Of a stretch of 64,000 nucleotides of DNA, positions 44,577 through 53,502 are shown piece after piece. Origin of the DNA: Marinobacterium lutimaris (GTDB taxonomy: Bacteria; Pseudomonadota; Gammaproteobacteria; Pseudomonadales; Balneatricaceae); the NCBI RefSeq assembly GCF_900108065.1, contig NZ_FNVQ01000001.1:1736001-1800000 (forward strand), given 5' to 3'. The stretch's first letter is position 1. Each line of letters opens with the position of its first letter. The notes under the pieces are model-generated. The model saw nothing but the letters and a program-made list of their open reading frames with translations, had not been told where the DNA came from and ran no database searches. The position numbers and the translations under genes are program-made.

Positions 44577-45528
44577 TTACATAACCCCCTGTTGAGCCTG
44601 CCGGCAAAATTTCAGTGCGAATACCGTTCTCGTCATATTTACCACCCGCGTTAATTCCAGTCGGGTCGTAAATGATGTACCCCTTATCCGCTGTCGCGCA
44701 CATCGTTCTTTCTTCACCTGAGTTGTTGCAGATGGTGATGCACTCGTTGCAGGCTTTTGCTGCGGCAGATGCATCTGTGTCGCAGGAGCTGGCGGTAATA
44801 CAGCCATTCATCACGGTGTATTCGGTGAGGTCATCAGCCTCCCAAGCGTCACCGATAGTAGTGGGCGCTTCGACCACCTGGCAGTAATCCTCGGTCGATG
44901 CGCCGCACGCAATCTTTGATACATTTCGCGCCTGGTCAACCGGAGTTCCGTTTACTAACTGGTGCACGATTATTCCTACATCTCCAGCGCCTTCAGGAAT
45001 TCCACTGGTAATGGTGTAGCCGTTATATGTAAAAGTATTGCTGCCAACGGTGTACGGGTACGCATCCGCCGCCGTCAGTTCGATGGTTTCATGCAGGGTC
45101 GCGGCCGGTACTGAGGGCGCATACACCAGGTTTGCGGAGAAGTAATAACCCTGTTCCCACGTCTCATCGACATACTCGTTTTTACACGTCTCGATCTGGG
45201 TAAACCCCGCCGGGCTGAAGTTAATCGCCGCACCGTTCGGATCACTGCAAAGATGCCACTCCTCATCCGCACACAGTCCGCCGCCCATGTCCGTTGGAGC
45301 ATCGCCTTCGATGCTCTGGCATTCCTTTTCGAAAGGGGATTCGGTGCCGTCGAGGTCGCCTGAGCAGCAGTCCTTATACTGCTCTTCGTCGGCTGCACCA
45401 CCGATCTGCAGGTACAGGCCGTCAATGCCGCCGCGGTTACGAATCAGGCGAAGTAGGCCGCGGATCTCTGGGTCGTCTTTTGCCATGCGCTGGATAGCTT
45501 TTTTGATGCGCGCGTCAGCGAGTGCCAT
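44566..45528 (-). CDS. Cysteine-rich phage tail-region protein
   Basis: 320 aa with at least fifteen cysteines, many in pairs (CCSGDL, CNECITICNNSG, SSCDTDAS). A helical N-terminal 45 residues is followed by beta-rich sequence. High Cys in a virion-region protein is unusual and suggests disulfides or metal. Not recognised. Confidence 0.6.
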   Translation of the reverse strand: MALADARIKKAIQRMAKDDPEIRGLLRLIRNRGGIDGLYLQIGGAADEEQYKDCCSGDLDGTESPFEKECQSIEGDAPTDMGGGLCADEEWHLCSDPNGAAINFSPAGFTQIETCKNEYVDETWEQGYYFSANLVYAPSVPAATLHETIELTAADAYPYTVGSNTFTYNGYTITSGIPEGAGDVGIIVHQLVNGTPVDQARNVSKIACGASTEDYCQVVEAPTTIGDAWEADDLTEYTVMNGCITASSCDTDASAAAKACNECITICNNSGEERTMCATADKGYIIYDPTGINAGGKYDENGIRTEILPAGSTGGYVNGA

Positions 45529-47328
45529 TTAAAATCCGTTCACCAGGGTGATGTTGTTGATTTCCAGCGGGAGATCACAGGAGGTCGTAGCGATCGCCGG
45601 CATCAGTTCGTCGGTATAGTCGGGCGGTATCTCAGCGACGTTGATATCGAACGCCCTGACCTCGCTGTCTGGGTTGTATTCGGCTGTGCTGATCAGTTCG
45701 ATATTGGCCTCGGGGTACCCGGGTGCCACCGGCGCTGCCCAGTTTTCAGCAGGGGCTGCCACGCCGGTATCCATGTAGCTGATCGCCATCCTGATATTCG
45801 TGCGGCGGATGCCGTCGCCGATGGTGTATTCAACCCCGGTGCACTGGCCGGTCGAGTCGACGATGCGGTTGTCGTGCCGGATGATGTTGCCGAGGTCCAC
45901 GGGGATAATGCTGTGCACCGTGGCGCCGACTTCGCTCTGCCGGTGCGCCTCGATCAGCTGTTTTTTGCCGATCCGGTAGGCAGCCTCGAAAGCCCTGGCG
46001 AGATCGGTGCGGCGGTTATCGGCTGCAGACTGGTAGGCGGCCTGGCTGGCGGCGGCGTCGAATTTGCCGAGCTCTCTGTACTCATCTTCCCAGAGCGCTT
46101 GATCGTACTCGGTATCGATGGAGTAGTTGGCCTCGCTGCCGTCGATTACCTTGCCGTAGGCATCCACCGACTGAGGCGCGGTGATGATGATCTTATAAGA
46201 CTCGGTCACCGGCTGAGCCACGCGGCGCACGATGCTGGACTTGAAGCCCTGGCACCAGGTATCGGCAGAGGTCATCAGGTTGTCGAAGACAAACCCACCA
46301 TTGCCCGCGCGCTCCAGCGGATAGATAGAGAAGCTGACCGTCTCCCACGGGTCGAACGACTGGGCCTTGTCTATCATCAGATCGCGGCGGAATGCCTTGT
46401 AGTCGATGATGTCACGGGGGCCAAACTGGGTAGAGAATTGCCCGGTCACCAGGTTGCGCTCTTTGTAGACGTCAACCTCGCTGGAGAAGGTGCGCAGCAG
46501 TGAGTAGCGATAATCCAGGTTGATCGTAACGCGGTTGATGACGGTGCTGCGGGTCTGGAATTCCGTTGTTGGGTCTTCGTAGGCCACCTCAGCGTTTGTC
46601 AGGGTGAGGTCTACCGGCTTGCCAGCAACCCCCCAGGTGTAGAACCGAAGATTGCCGGCACGGTCGTAGCCGATGGAACCGGGCACGGTCTTCATCACTT
46701 CGGTGACGTACTCGCGGCCGGTGGCGTCTTCGACTTGGGTGGCCGGGCTGTAGATGCCTCCGGTCAGCGCCAGGATCTGGCCGCCATCTTCGTCGCCCAG
46801 CTGCTCGTCACGCAGATTGGTGCAGGTGAAATCTATGCCGCGCTTGGTGCGGTTGTGGCGGGCAGTCTCAATCCAGCCGGTGAATAGCGGGAACACCTCT
46901 GAGGCGGCATCGCGCGGATCGGCGTGCGTCGTGATGAGGATCTTTTTGCCATGGAACGCCGGGATATTGATTATCGATTCGATCTCACGAAAAACGAAAA
47001 TTCGCGCCGTGGCGTTCTGATCCTCGTTATATGACGCGGAGACGTTCATCTCGGTATCGCTGGAGTAGTCGATACCGTTGATCCAGACGTAGGCGGCGGG
47101 CGGTTTCGGCGGCTGTTGGCCAGCAGTCACCACGCGCTGCTGGAATGTGATCAGATCGGCGGCGGGCTCGATCTCGCCTACCGACTGTTCGAACACGATC
47201 AGATCTTCGGCGGGCTCCACTTCACGGAACTTCACGTTCTGGTTGAACTGGATCAGGTCGGCTTCTGGGCTGATAATTCCCAGCTCGCCAGCAACAGCGC
47301 CGACGCCGATTACGCCTGAGCCGATCAT
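45529..47328 (-). CDS. Large tail-tip protein with N-terminal triple repeat
   Basis: 599 aa, no named family assigned; position after tape measure and size fit a baseplate/hub or tip component. Residues 20-70 hold three copies of a unit of the form (E)PAxDLIxFxQxV (PEADLIQFNQNV, PAEDLIVFEQSV, PAADLITFQQRV), 16-18 residues apart. The body includes VWINGIDYSSDTEMNVSASY and a long helical stretch near residue 400-470. Confidence 0.65.
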   Translation of the reverse strand: MIGSGVIGVGAVAGELGIISPEADLIQFNQNVKFREVEPAEDLIVFEQSVGEIEPAADLITFQQRVVTAGQQPPKPPAAYVWINGIDYSSDTEMNVSASYNEDQNATARIFVFREIESIINIPAFHGKKILITTHADPRDAASEVFPLFTGWIETARHNRTKRGIDFTCTNLRDEQLGDEDGGQILALTGGIYSPATQVEDATGREYVTEVMKTVPGSIGYDRAGNLRFYTWGVAGKPVDLTLTNAEVAYEDPTTEFQTRSTVINRVTINLDYRYSLLRTFSSEVDVYKERNLVTGQFSTQFGPRDIIDYKAFRRDLMIDKAQSFDPWETVSFSIYPLERAGNGGFVFDNLMTSADTWCQGFKSSIVRRVAQPVTESYKIIITAPQSVDAYGKVIDGSEANYSIDTEYDQALWEDEYRELGKFDAAASQAAYQSAADNRRTDLARAFEAAYRIGKKQLIEAHRQSEVGATVHSIIPVDLGNIIRHDNRIVDSTGQCTGVEYTIGDGIRRTNIRMAISYMDTGVAAPAENWAAPVAPGYPEANIELISTAEYNPDSEVRAFDINVAEIPPDYTDELMPAIATTSCDLPLEINNITLVNGF

Positions 47329-47753
47329 GCCGCAAGCGCCACTGCTTCAGGCTTACGCAGACGCAGCTCGACCGATACGCCGGCAGACGTTACCGCATTA
47401 GTCACACGAACGTGAATCGGGATCGCATTGGATACGCCAGACAAAGGCGCTACTCCCAAGCTCAACGGCGCGCCAGCGGCAGCGCCATCCAAGCCGCCCG
47501 CCGTCAGCGCGGTTTTGATCTCCGTAGCCTCGTGGCCGCTGCCAGGGGTACTATCGACAATGGAAAGATTGACGTTGCCGCCGCCCAGCATGACCAGCTT
47601 ATAAGCGCCGTTATCAGCTGGATCACGCTCGACATCGGCGAAGTAGAACACGTAATCGAGCGATCCCTCCGAGTGATCGGAGTAATGCACGGTCGACAGC
47701 ACCCCGCTGAACACCTGGGTGCAGGCGGCATCGGTGTAGAGCTTAAAGGCCAT
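47325..47753 (-). CDS. Phage tail protein, 142 aa
   Basis: Beta-rich, small. Contains YKLVMLGGGNVNLSIVDSTP and SNAIPIHVRVTNAVTSAGV. Overlaps the tip-protein gene by 4 bases and the next upstream gene by one, so part of a tightly packed tail operon. Function unknown. Confidence 0.6.
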   Translation of the reverse strand: MAFKLYTDAACTQVFSGVLSTVHYSDHSEGSLDYVFYFADVERDPADNGAYKLVMLGGGNVNLSIVDSTPGSGHEATEIKTALTAGGLDGAAAGAPLSLGVAPLSGVSNAIPIHVRVTNAVTSAGVSVELRLRKPEAVALAA

Positions 47754-48040
47754 TATTCGTTCTCCAATTCACCAAGCGACTCGACGGCGTTTGTGTAGGC
47801 GCTATCGACAACCTCATGCTCACTCATCGCCACCCAGTAATCGTCAGGGCATTTGGCGCCCATGATTCGCGTCTTCGCTGGCAGGAAACATCCGCACCCG
47901 ATAGGCCACGGCTTGCACGTCATGGTGAATTTCACGTACTTCTTGCACTCGTTTGTCTGGCACACCTTGAGACGCGCCTGCTGAATCAGCGACTCTTCAG
48001 GCGTGAGTTTGATCAGGCTCACTTGAGCAAAAGCTCCCAC
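47753..48040 (-). CDS. Small Cys-containing phage protein, 95 aa
   Basis: Six cysteines including KVCQTNECKK and WPIGCGCFLPAK, spaced as for a small disulfide or zinc fold. Unknown function. Its start overlaps the 36-aa membrane ORF. Confidence 0.55.
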   Translation of the reverse strand: MGAFAQVSLIKLTPEESLIQQARLKVCQTNECKKYVKFTMTCKPWPIGCGCFLPAKTRIMGAKCPDDYWVAMSEHEVVDSAYTNAVESLGELENE

Positions 48041-48129
48041 GGGAGGTTTCCGAAAAGGTATCCGGTTGCAAATATCAGCCCGACTGACGCCATCATGAAG
48101 AAGCGCCAGGCCGGAAGTTTGGTGGTCAT
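48019..48129 (-). CDS. 36-aa single-span membrane peptide
   Basis: ATG at 48129 with GAGGTG upstream; basic start MTTKLPAWRF, one hydrophobic segment (MMASVGLIFATGYLFG) and C-terminal LLLK. An in-frame ATG at 48147 is possible. It heads the tail-tip group after the double terminator. Confidence 0.5.
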   Translation of the reverse strand: MTTKLPAWRFFMMASVGLIFATGYLFGNLPWELLLK

Positions 48130-48212
48130 AATTCGCACCTCTCTCATGAACTTGCTAAAATTCAAGGACGTTCTCCTCATAGTTTAGGTATGGGGATGGA
48201 ATGAGAAGCCCT

Positions 48213-48246
48213 CGGAGTCTGCCAACTCCGGGGGTTTCGTTTTTTG
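48213..48246 (+). terminator. Plus-oriented terminator within the late region
   Basis: Stem CGGAGT / ACTCCG, extended by C and G runs, followed by TTTCGTTTTTT on the plus strand, against the direction of the phage late genes. No plus-strand gene feeds it nearby. The gap 48130-48413 holds this and two minus-strand terminators and no gene. Confidence 0.65.
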
Positions 48247-48250
48247 GGCA

Positions 48251-48277
48251 TTAAAAAACCCGCTCAGCGGCGGGTTT
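48251..48277 (-). terminator. Terminator 2 downstream of the tape measure gene
   Basis: AAACCCGC / GCGGGTTT with a 6-base loop; minus-strand U run of six. Confidence 0.75.
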
Positions 48278-48293
48278 CTTCACGAATTTTGGG

Positions 48294-48320
48294 CACAAAA
48301 AAACCCGCTTTAGGCGGGCT
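48294..48320 (-). terminator. Terminator 1 downstream of the tape measure gene
   Basis: GCCCGCC-TAAA-GCGGGT type hairpin followed on the minus strand by seven Ts. It is the first of two in tandem, so the tail-tip genes beyond probably have their own promoter or need antitermination. Confidence 0.75.
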
Positions 48321-48413
48321 TCTCGTAGCGTTTACACGCATGTATTTCAGACTTACCACAATTAATAACCTTTAGTCTCAAACCGCGTCAACTTCTATTT
48401 CCCGGCGCGTGAC

Positions 48414-50273
48414 CTAAGAGCCTGATGCAGCACGGGAAAGCATGTCGGCGAGTGTTGATGCTTGATCGAGCGGAGCAGTCACTGTTGCACTGGCAGTGTT
48501 TGCGCCATCTTTCGCAGTGATTACGAATGAGCCAAGGCTTTTAGCGCCAGCCGCACCACCAATCAACCCTTCATTTAACTTGGTGATCGACTCGTTCAAC
48601 GTGATCAGTGAGTCATTGAGGATGTTTTGTGAATCCAGCATCAACTGCTGGTTTTCGCTGGATTTTGCCTCTTCCAGGTACTGGCGCATGGCGCCCATGT
48701 CGAACTCATCGGCGAGCCCGCGGCGGGCGAAGTCCTGAAACATGGTTTCCATGCGGCCCAGGTATTCGTTCGCCTGATCGGTGTTGCCGGCGTCCATGCT
48801 GTTTTGATACATGCGGGCGGCCTGCTGGAAGCCATCATTCATCTGGCGATCGCCGTAACCCAGAACCTTGTCACGGTTACCGCTGCCATCTACCGCGGCG
48901 TTGTAGCCAAGCTGGGTTTCCGTGAGTTGTTTCAGCTGTTCGTTGTAGCGCTTTGTCTCTTCAGCCAGCAGGCGCTTTTTCTCGGCCTCGGTGATCTGGG
49001 CGGCGTTGATCTCGTCGATCTGTTTTTTATGTTTCTGTTGTGCGGCGGCGGTTTCGTCGTACTCAGCGATCAGCTTTTGGTATGCCTCAGAATTAGCCTC
49101 AGGAGCGCTGGCAATGCTGTCGATATAGTTCTGACCGTCAGGTGTTGATGACGATGTTTTACCAGCATCAATACCCGCAAGTACGCTCGACTTCATATTG
49201 TTCGGCAGGTTCAGCAATGTCTGAACAGTTTCATCCAGCTTTGCATCGTACTTCTCTAACTCGGCAATTTCCTTTTCGAGCCTCAATGCATCATGGAAAG
49301 CAGTTAGGTCGACGTCAAAACCGAGCGTGCCGGCGATAGCAACCTGGCGTTTTTTAAATTCAGCATCAAACAGCTGAATCTCTTTAAACCCAATTTTAAT
49401 ATCGTTTACATATCGCAAAACTTCGCCAGCGCCTTTAATAACCGCCGCGAAGATGTTTACCATACCAATCGCAACACTCTGGGCTACAGCATCCATGCCA
49501 CCGGCTTGCTGGATAACCTTTTCAATGTACTTGAGCACCTCATCCAGCGGCCCAGCCATATAAACGGTCAGCTTCTCGCCAAAGGCGCCGAACAGGTAAT
49601 CGATGTTGGTGCGGGTATCGTTATAGGATTCAACGATGGCTGCCTGCTGCCGGGTGATCGCTGCGCCGAGTGAATCAAACTTGGCAGCGGCCGCATCCAG
49701 ATCGCTGGCCAGGGTGTTAACCAGCGCAACGCCTTCAGAGTCGAACAACTTCATGGCCAGGCGCACACGATCGCCCTGGTTCTCTACCGCTTTCATCGCC
49801 TCTGCGATGGCGTAGAACTGTTGGTCCGGCGACATTCTTGCCAGGTCGGCAGCGGATAAACCGAGCTCTTTAATCGCGTCCTTGGCTTCGCCCGTTCCCT
49901 GGGCGGCTTCTGCCACGCGGCGCGTCATGCGCTGCAATGCCATGTCGGTGGTGCCCATGGCTACACCGCTCAATTCACCCTGGTACCGGAGCTGCTGCAG
50001 TGCCTGGGTAGTGACGCCCAGCTTGTCAGATGTTTTGGCCAGGCTGTCGATCACTGCGGCGTTGTCGTTCACCATGCCCAGCAGATACACCGAGGTACCC
50101 GCGGCTGCAGCACCTACCGCCGTGATGCCGATGGCAACACCTTTGGCGGTGCCTTCCATGACATCGCCCCAGCCGTTCGCCTTCTTGCGCGTTTTATCGA
50201 GCTCCGCGACGAGCTCAGCACTGTTCGCACCCAGGGTGACAACCAGGGAGGCGATGGTGGAGGTAGATGCCAT
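48414..50273 (-). CDS. Tape measure protein
   Basis: 619 aa, helical, with a TMP-type N-terminus (ATLVVTLGANSAELVAELDKT-like, then KGVAIGITAVGAAAAGTSVY) and hydrophobic segments near residues 45-65 and 265-285. Long helical sections follow. At about 1.5 angstrom per residue the tail would be roughly 90 nm, at the short end for siphoviruses. Follows the tail chaperones as usual. Confidence 0.85.
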   Translation of the reverse strand: MASTSTIASLVVTLGANSAELVAELDKTRKKANGWGDVMEGTAKGVAIGITAVGAAAAGTSVYLLGMVNDNAAVIDSLAKTSDKLGVTTQALQQLRYQGELSGVAMGTTDMALQRMTRRVAEAAQGTGEAKDAIKELGLSAADLARMSPDQQFYAIAEAMKAVENQGDRVRLAMKLFDSEGVALVNTLASDLDAAAAKFDSLGAAITRQQAAIVESYNDTRTNIDYLFGAFGEKLTVYMAGPLDEVLKYIEKVIQQAGGMDAVAQSVAIGMVNIFAAVIKGAGEVLRYVNDIKIGFKEIQLFDAEFKKRQVAIAGTLGFDVDLTAFHDALRLEKEIAELEKYDAKLDETVQTLLNLPNNMKSSVLAGIDAGKTSSSTPDGQNYIDSIASAPEANSEAYQKLIAEYDETAAAQQKHKKQIDEINAAQITEAEKKRLLAEETKRYNEQLKQLTETQLGYNAAVDGSGNRDKVLGYGDRQMNDGFQQAARMYQNSMDAGNTDQANEYLGRMETMFQDFARRGLADEFDMGAMRQYLEEAKSSENQQLMLDSQNILNDSLITLNESITKLNEGLIGGAAGAKSLGSFVITAKDGANTASATVTAPLDQASTLADMLSRAASGS

Positions 50274-50279
50274 GGGTGA

Positions 50280-50522
50280 TTACCTGTTGTTGCGCTTGCG
50301 CTGCTCTTCCAGCTTGCGCTGGATATAGGCGGTTTTTTTCTGAGGGGTATCGCAGGTGCTGAACTCGATCTTGTTGCGATAGCTTTGATCGTTCTTCAAC
50401 CGGTCGAGCGCCATAAACTCAGTGATATCTTCATCACTGTATTCCTGCTCAATCTGCCACACGGGTTTGCAGTGCCGGTCCGCCAGCGACACCAGGTACA
50501 TGCGCAGCGGCCGGCTGATCAG
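50280..50522 (-). CDS. Tail assembly chaperone, frameshifted C-terminal part (GT-like)
   Basis: The open frame continues without stop from the slippery site at 50522, giving 80 codons (LISRPLRMYLVSLADRH onward), and includes an internal ATG at 50501. Made as a fusion with the upstream 130-aa protein by -1 frameshift (210 aa in total), as with lambda gpG-gpGT. The T part binds the tape measure protein in known systems. Confidence 0.8.
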   Translation of the reverse strand: MISRPLRMYLVSLADRHCKPVWQIEQEYSDEDITEFMALDRLKNDQSYRNKIEFSTCDTPQKKTAYIQRKLEEQRKRNNR

Positions 50523-50911
50523 TTTTTTGCGGCGGCGTCGATATCGATCAGCGGGTTCAGGCTGATGGCTGCCTGGTAGATGCGGTTCATGTCCGTCTGG
50601 TTGGCGTTTTCCAGCAGCGGCAGGTCTTCATCGGTAAAGACCTGCTCCAGGGTTTCCGGGTCAACCACGCTGACACGCACGGCAACGGCACGCAGAGAGG
50701 CAGTCGCTTTGTACTCCTCTTTGTTTTTCAGCGCTTCCGACTCTTTCAGCCGCTCCTTAGAGAGCAGCTTATCGAACTGGTCGCGCTGGCCGCTGGTCCA
50801 CTGAACAACGGTGACGGTTTCGCCGTCCAGCAGTTCGCCGGCGTTTACGGTGTCGGTTTTCCGGGGTTTCTGGCAGTTGGCCAGCATGCGCTCACGCAGG
50901 GATTTCGCCAT
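50519..50911 (-). CDS. Tail assembly chaperone, unshifted form (G-like)
   Basis: 130 aa, between the tail tube and tape measure genes, ending two codons after the slippery sequence (GCA AAA AAC TGA). Soluble, acidic with basic start MAKSLRERMLANCQKPRK. Known G proteins coat the tape measure protein before tube polymerisation. Confidence 0.82.
   Translation of the reverse strand: MAKSLRERMLANCQKPRKTDTVNAGELLDGETVTVVQWTSGQRDQFDKLLSKERLKESEALKNKEEYKATASLRAVAVRVSVVDPETLEQVFTDEDLPLLENANQTDMNRIYQAAISLNPLIDIDAAAKN
50522..50528 (-). other. Programmed -1 ribosomal frameshift site
   Basis: The heptamer A AAA AAC sits in the zero frame as the last sense codons of the 130-aa chaperone (GCA AAA AAC, then TGA). 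Slipping one base back enters the next open frame exactly (AAA AAA CTG ATC). This is one of the most slippery bacterial heptamers, and this gene position is where tailed phages conserve such a shift. Confidence 0.85.
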
Positions 50912-50989
50912 GGTTGCTTGTGTCCTTCGGGGTCTTGATGGGAAGTGAACAGAGCTTCAGCAGTCGATCAGCCGACAGCAGGCCGGCGC

Positions 50990-51439
50990 TTACGCCCCGG
51001 TCAGCGGCTCAAACGCGGGAATCTCCAGAGTTTTAGTTTTCATGCGCATCTCCAGCGTTGCCTTCATGTCGGCATCGACCTCGACGTTTTCAGACGGGGT
51101 GATTGGGTCGCGCTTAAAACCAACAGTCCACTGCTGTGCATATCCGTTTGGCCACATCCAGGTGAACACCCGGTCAGTAACATCATCGAATGCAGTTTTT
51201 GCCTCGGCGATCGCATCTGCGCTGGCTTTGACGAAGTAGGTCAGCGAGGCCTCGCCGGTGCGCAGGATGCCAAATCCAACGCCTTCGACGCCGCCTTTAA
51301 GAACGCTACGGTCTTTTTCGTTGCGGGTCTGCGCCGGCGGCGTAAAGCCATCGTGCTGCTCAAACTCGATGTCTTCAGTGCCCGCTTCGTTGCGGATGAA
51401 GAAGCGGGAGCCTTCTGTCGGGATAATTTCATCAGGCAC
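50990..51439 (-). CDS. Major tail tube protein
   Basis: 149 aa, mostly beta, with TEGSRFFIRNEAGTEDIEF at the start and MKATLEMRMKTKTLEIP at the end. Size and position between the DUF3168-like gene and the chaperones fit the tail tube subunit. Confidence 0.78.
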   Translation of the reverse strand: MPDEIIPTEGSRFFIRNEAGTEDIEFEQHDGFTPPAQTRNEKDRSVLKGGVEGVGFGILRTGEASLTYFVKASADAIAEAKTAFDDVTDRVFTWMWPNGYAQQWTVGFKRDPITPSENVEVDADMKATLEMRMKTKTLEIPAFEPLTGA

Positions 51440-51460
51440 GGCTGTATCTCCTGTTTTGCG

Positions 51461-51817
51461 TTAATAGCCACGGATGGCGTAATCAAGGGCGTATCGGTAG
51501 AGGTTGGATTCATCCTCATGCAGAGGAATATCGTTGAAGCAGTTGCCGTAGCCTTTCATCGCCTCGATGATGGCTTTGCGAATGTTGTATGCGGTCTGTT
51601 CGTTTTTGGCCCAGGCGTTGATGGTAATCACCCGGCGGGCATAGCCGGTGTAACCATCGCGCAGCGTGTTGATCGGCTGGCTGGTTGGCTGAAAGTAGGT
51701 GATCGCCGGCAGGTTGCCACGCTCTTTCAAAGTGCCTGCGTAGATATTCGCGCTGCTGACAAGCGCCAGCACACCGGCGTCTGCGCGAAGCCGGTCTTTG
51801 ACGCCGCTCATGCTCAT
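51461..51817 (-). CDS. Tail completion protein, DUF3168-like
   Basis: 118 aa. VKDRLRADAGVLALVSSANIY at the start, then LPAITYFQPTSQP and a helix NIRKAIIEAMKGYGN fit tail-terminator proteins of HK97-type phages. Overlaps the gp10-like gene by 4 bases. Confidence 0.75.
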   Translation of the reverse strand: MSMSGVKDRLRADAGVLALVSSANIYAGTLKERGNLPAITYFQPTSQPINTLRDGYTGYARRVITINAWAKNEQTAYNIRKAIIEAMKGYGNCFNDIPLHEDESNLYRYALDYAIRGY

Positions 51818-52290
51818 TTCTTGGTCCTGCTCTGTCGCTTGATGGCGCGCTTGATGGCTTTGGCGAGCTCTGCCTTAAACGTCACCAGCACACGGTCGTA
51901 GTTCAGCAGCAGTGCCGGCCTCAAGAATGGGTCCGCTTGCTGCTTACTGGTGCCGTATTCCTGAGCAATCGCCGCGTGAATAACATGGCTCAGCTTGCGG
52001 CGACTCTTTGAGCCATCACCCGCGGTTTCGGTGACGCTTTTCTTGGTAGCGCCTACGTGGATATCGACAGCCCTGCTGCGGCCGCGCCGCGGCTTACTGG
52101 AGCTGATGACAATGGCCTGGCGAAGATCGCCGCTATCTTCACCGGCGCCGATGGCCGCCGATATCTGAACCGGCTCCATGGCCTTGCGACCAGCGGAGCG
52201 AAGCGTTTTAACGCCGGTCTCAGCGCCCAGGCTAATCAGTTGCTTTTCCAGGTCATCCAGGCCGCTTACATAGAGCCGTTTATTGGCCAT
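51814..52290 (-). CDS. HK97 gp10-family tail component
   Basis: 158 aa. GLDDLEKQLISLGAETGVKTL start and the DPFLRPALLLNYDRVLVTF block with basic tail are typical of the HK97-gp10 family at the head-tail joint. Overlaps the adaptor gene by 11 bases. Confidence 0.85.
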   Translation of the reverse strand: MANKRLYVSGLDDLEKQLISLGAETGVKTLRSAGRKAMEPVQISAAIGAGEDSGDLRQAIVISSSKPRRGRSRAVDIHVGATKKSVTETAGDGSKSRRKLSHVIHAAIAQEYGTSKQQADPFLRPALLLNYDRVLVTFKAELAKAIKRAIKRQSRTKK

Positions 52291-52639
52291 CCGGCGTGAT
52301 CTCTTCGCAGAGGCAGATCAGAGACTCGCGCTTTCCATCAGGATCAATGGGCGTCGCTTTCAACTGGAAATAGCGATCACCGTGCTTGATCCGCATGGCG
52401 GAGTGGATGAACGGGCCGATCTTGTACCGAATACGCACGTTGATAGGAGAGGTGACGGCCACATGATCATTCGCCCAACGTTCGCGGCCGGTGGTCTGCC
52501 GGACCTCGGCCCATACGGTCAGCGGCGAACCATTAACGACAACATCCTCCCAGCTATCGGTATCCGGGTAGCCGTTATCGGATTCACCGCCTGCCAACTG
52601 CTGGAACGTCACTCGGGTGTTAAGTGGACCTGCGCGCAT
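52280..52639 (-). CDS. Head closure / head-tail adaptor protein
   Basis: 119-aa beta-rich protein: RAGPLNTRVTFQQLAGG, TVWAEVRQTTGRERW and MRIKHGDRYFQLKATP match the phage head-tail joining family (SPP1 gp16-like). Confidence 0.85.
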   Translation of the reverse strand: MRAGPLNTRVTFQQLAGGESDNGYPDTDSWEDVVVNGSPLTVWAEVRQTTGRERWANDHVAVTSPINVRIRYKIGPFIHSAMRIKHGDRYFQLKATPIDPDGKRESLICLCEEITPDGQ

Positions 52640-52650
52640 ACGCCCTCCGT

Positions 52651-53250
52651 TTATCCGATACGGTGGATTTTGTAAGGATCGAGCAGCGCATGAACGCCCA
52701 TCGGCAGTTCGCTGGAGATCGTACCGATCACCACGGATTCACGGTTGGCATACAGGTGCCCGATGATCAGCAGCAGCGCACAGCGCACATCTGGTGGTAG
52801 ATCTTCATCGGCGTAGCCCACGGTAGCGGTGATGGTAACGCTTTCCGGCTCATCGATGGTGTCGGGCCACTCGGTACCCCACTGCGGCGCCAGCGTTGGG
52901 TACAGCGGGCGAGTATCCAGGCGCAGTGGTGGAGCATTGAGGGTTTGCGTCTCCCCTTCCGGATCAACGTATTCGACGCTATCGACCGACTGAACCGGCG
53001 TCCATGGCAGTTCGACGGTGTTGCTGAGTCCCTTAATCGACTTTGGGAAGCAGCTGGCCAGGGTGGTGACGTAAAGCGTGCTGGCCGGGAAACCGTCGAG
53101 CACCAGGGTTTCGGTGCGGTCCACAAACGACCGCCCGGTCATATTCTCGGCTGTCTTGTACGCCGCCGCGATCAGCGCATCAAAGAGCGCATCTTCCTCA
53201 GCGAAGGTTTCGGCCCGGCAGTGAAGCCGAGCTTCAGCCTTGGTGATCAT
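52651..53250 (-). CDS. Head-tail connector (gp6-like)
   Basis: 199 aa. N-terminal helical part typical of gp6-like connectors (ITKAEARLHCRAETFAEEDAL split over residues 2-23, LIAAAYKTAENMTGR) and a beta centre (SVEYVDPEG). It ends with a helix that would fit into the portal clip. Overlaps the 64-aa gene by 4 bases. Confidence 0.82.
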   Translation of the reverse strand: MITKAEARLHCRAETFAEEDALFDALIAAAYKTAENMTGRSFVDRTETLVLDGFPASTLYVTTLASCFPKSIKGLSNTVELPWTPVQSVDSVEYVDPEGETQTLNAPPLRLDTRPLYPTLAPQWGTEWPDTIDEPESVTITATVGYADEDLPPDVRCALLLIIGHLYANRESVVIGTISSELPMGVHALLDPYKIHRIG

Positions 53251-53441
53251 TTGTCACCGTCGCCCGATGCTTTGTCGCCGCCCTGCTCTGGAAGCTTCCC
53301 ACCCTTCTTGGCTACTTTCAGATGCTCGATAGCGACTTCAGCACAGCGGTCGCTGACTTCTTGAACACCCTTCTCAATTTCGATGACGTTGTTTCCGCCT
53401 TCGGCAAACTTGAACGATTTTTCAACAGTAATGATTGGCAT
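53247..53441 (-). CDS. Small phage protein, 64 aa, between capsid and connector
   Basis: Acidic, lysine-rich tail (KASGDGDK). ITVEKSFKFAEGGNNVIEIEKG gives a beta pattern. Similar short genes often stand here in HK97-type phages; role unknown. Confidence 0.65.
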   Translation of the reverse strand: MPIITVEKSFKFAEGGNNVIEIEKGVQEVSDRCAEVAIEHLKVAKKGGKLPEQGGDKASGDGDK

Positions 53442-53502
53442 GGTCTAAATCTCCAAATCAGATAGATAAGCGGCTGAGGCCGAAGCCCCAGCCATTCACC
53501 GG

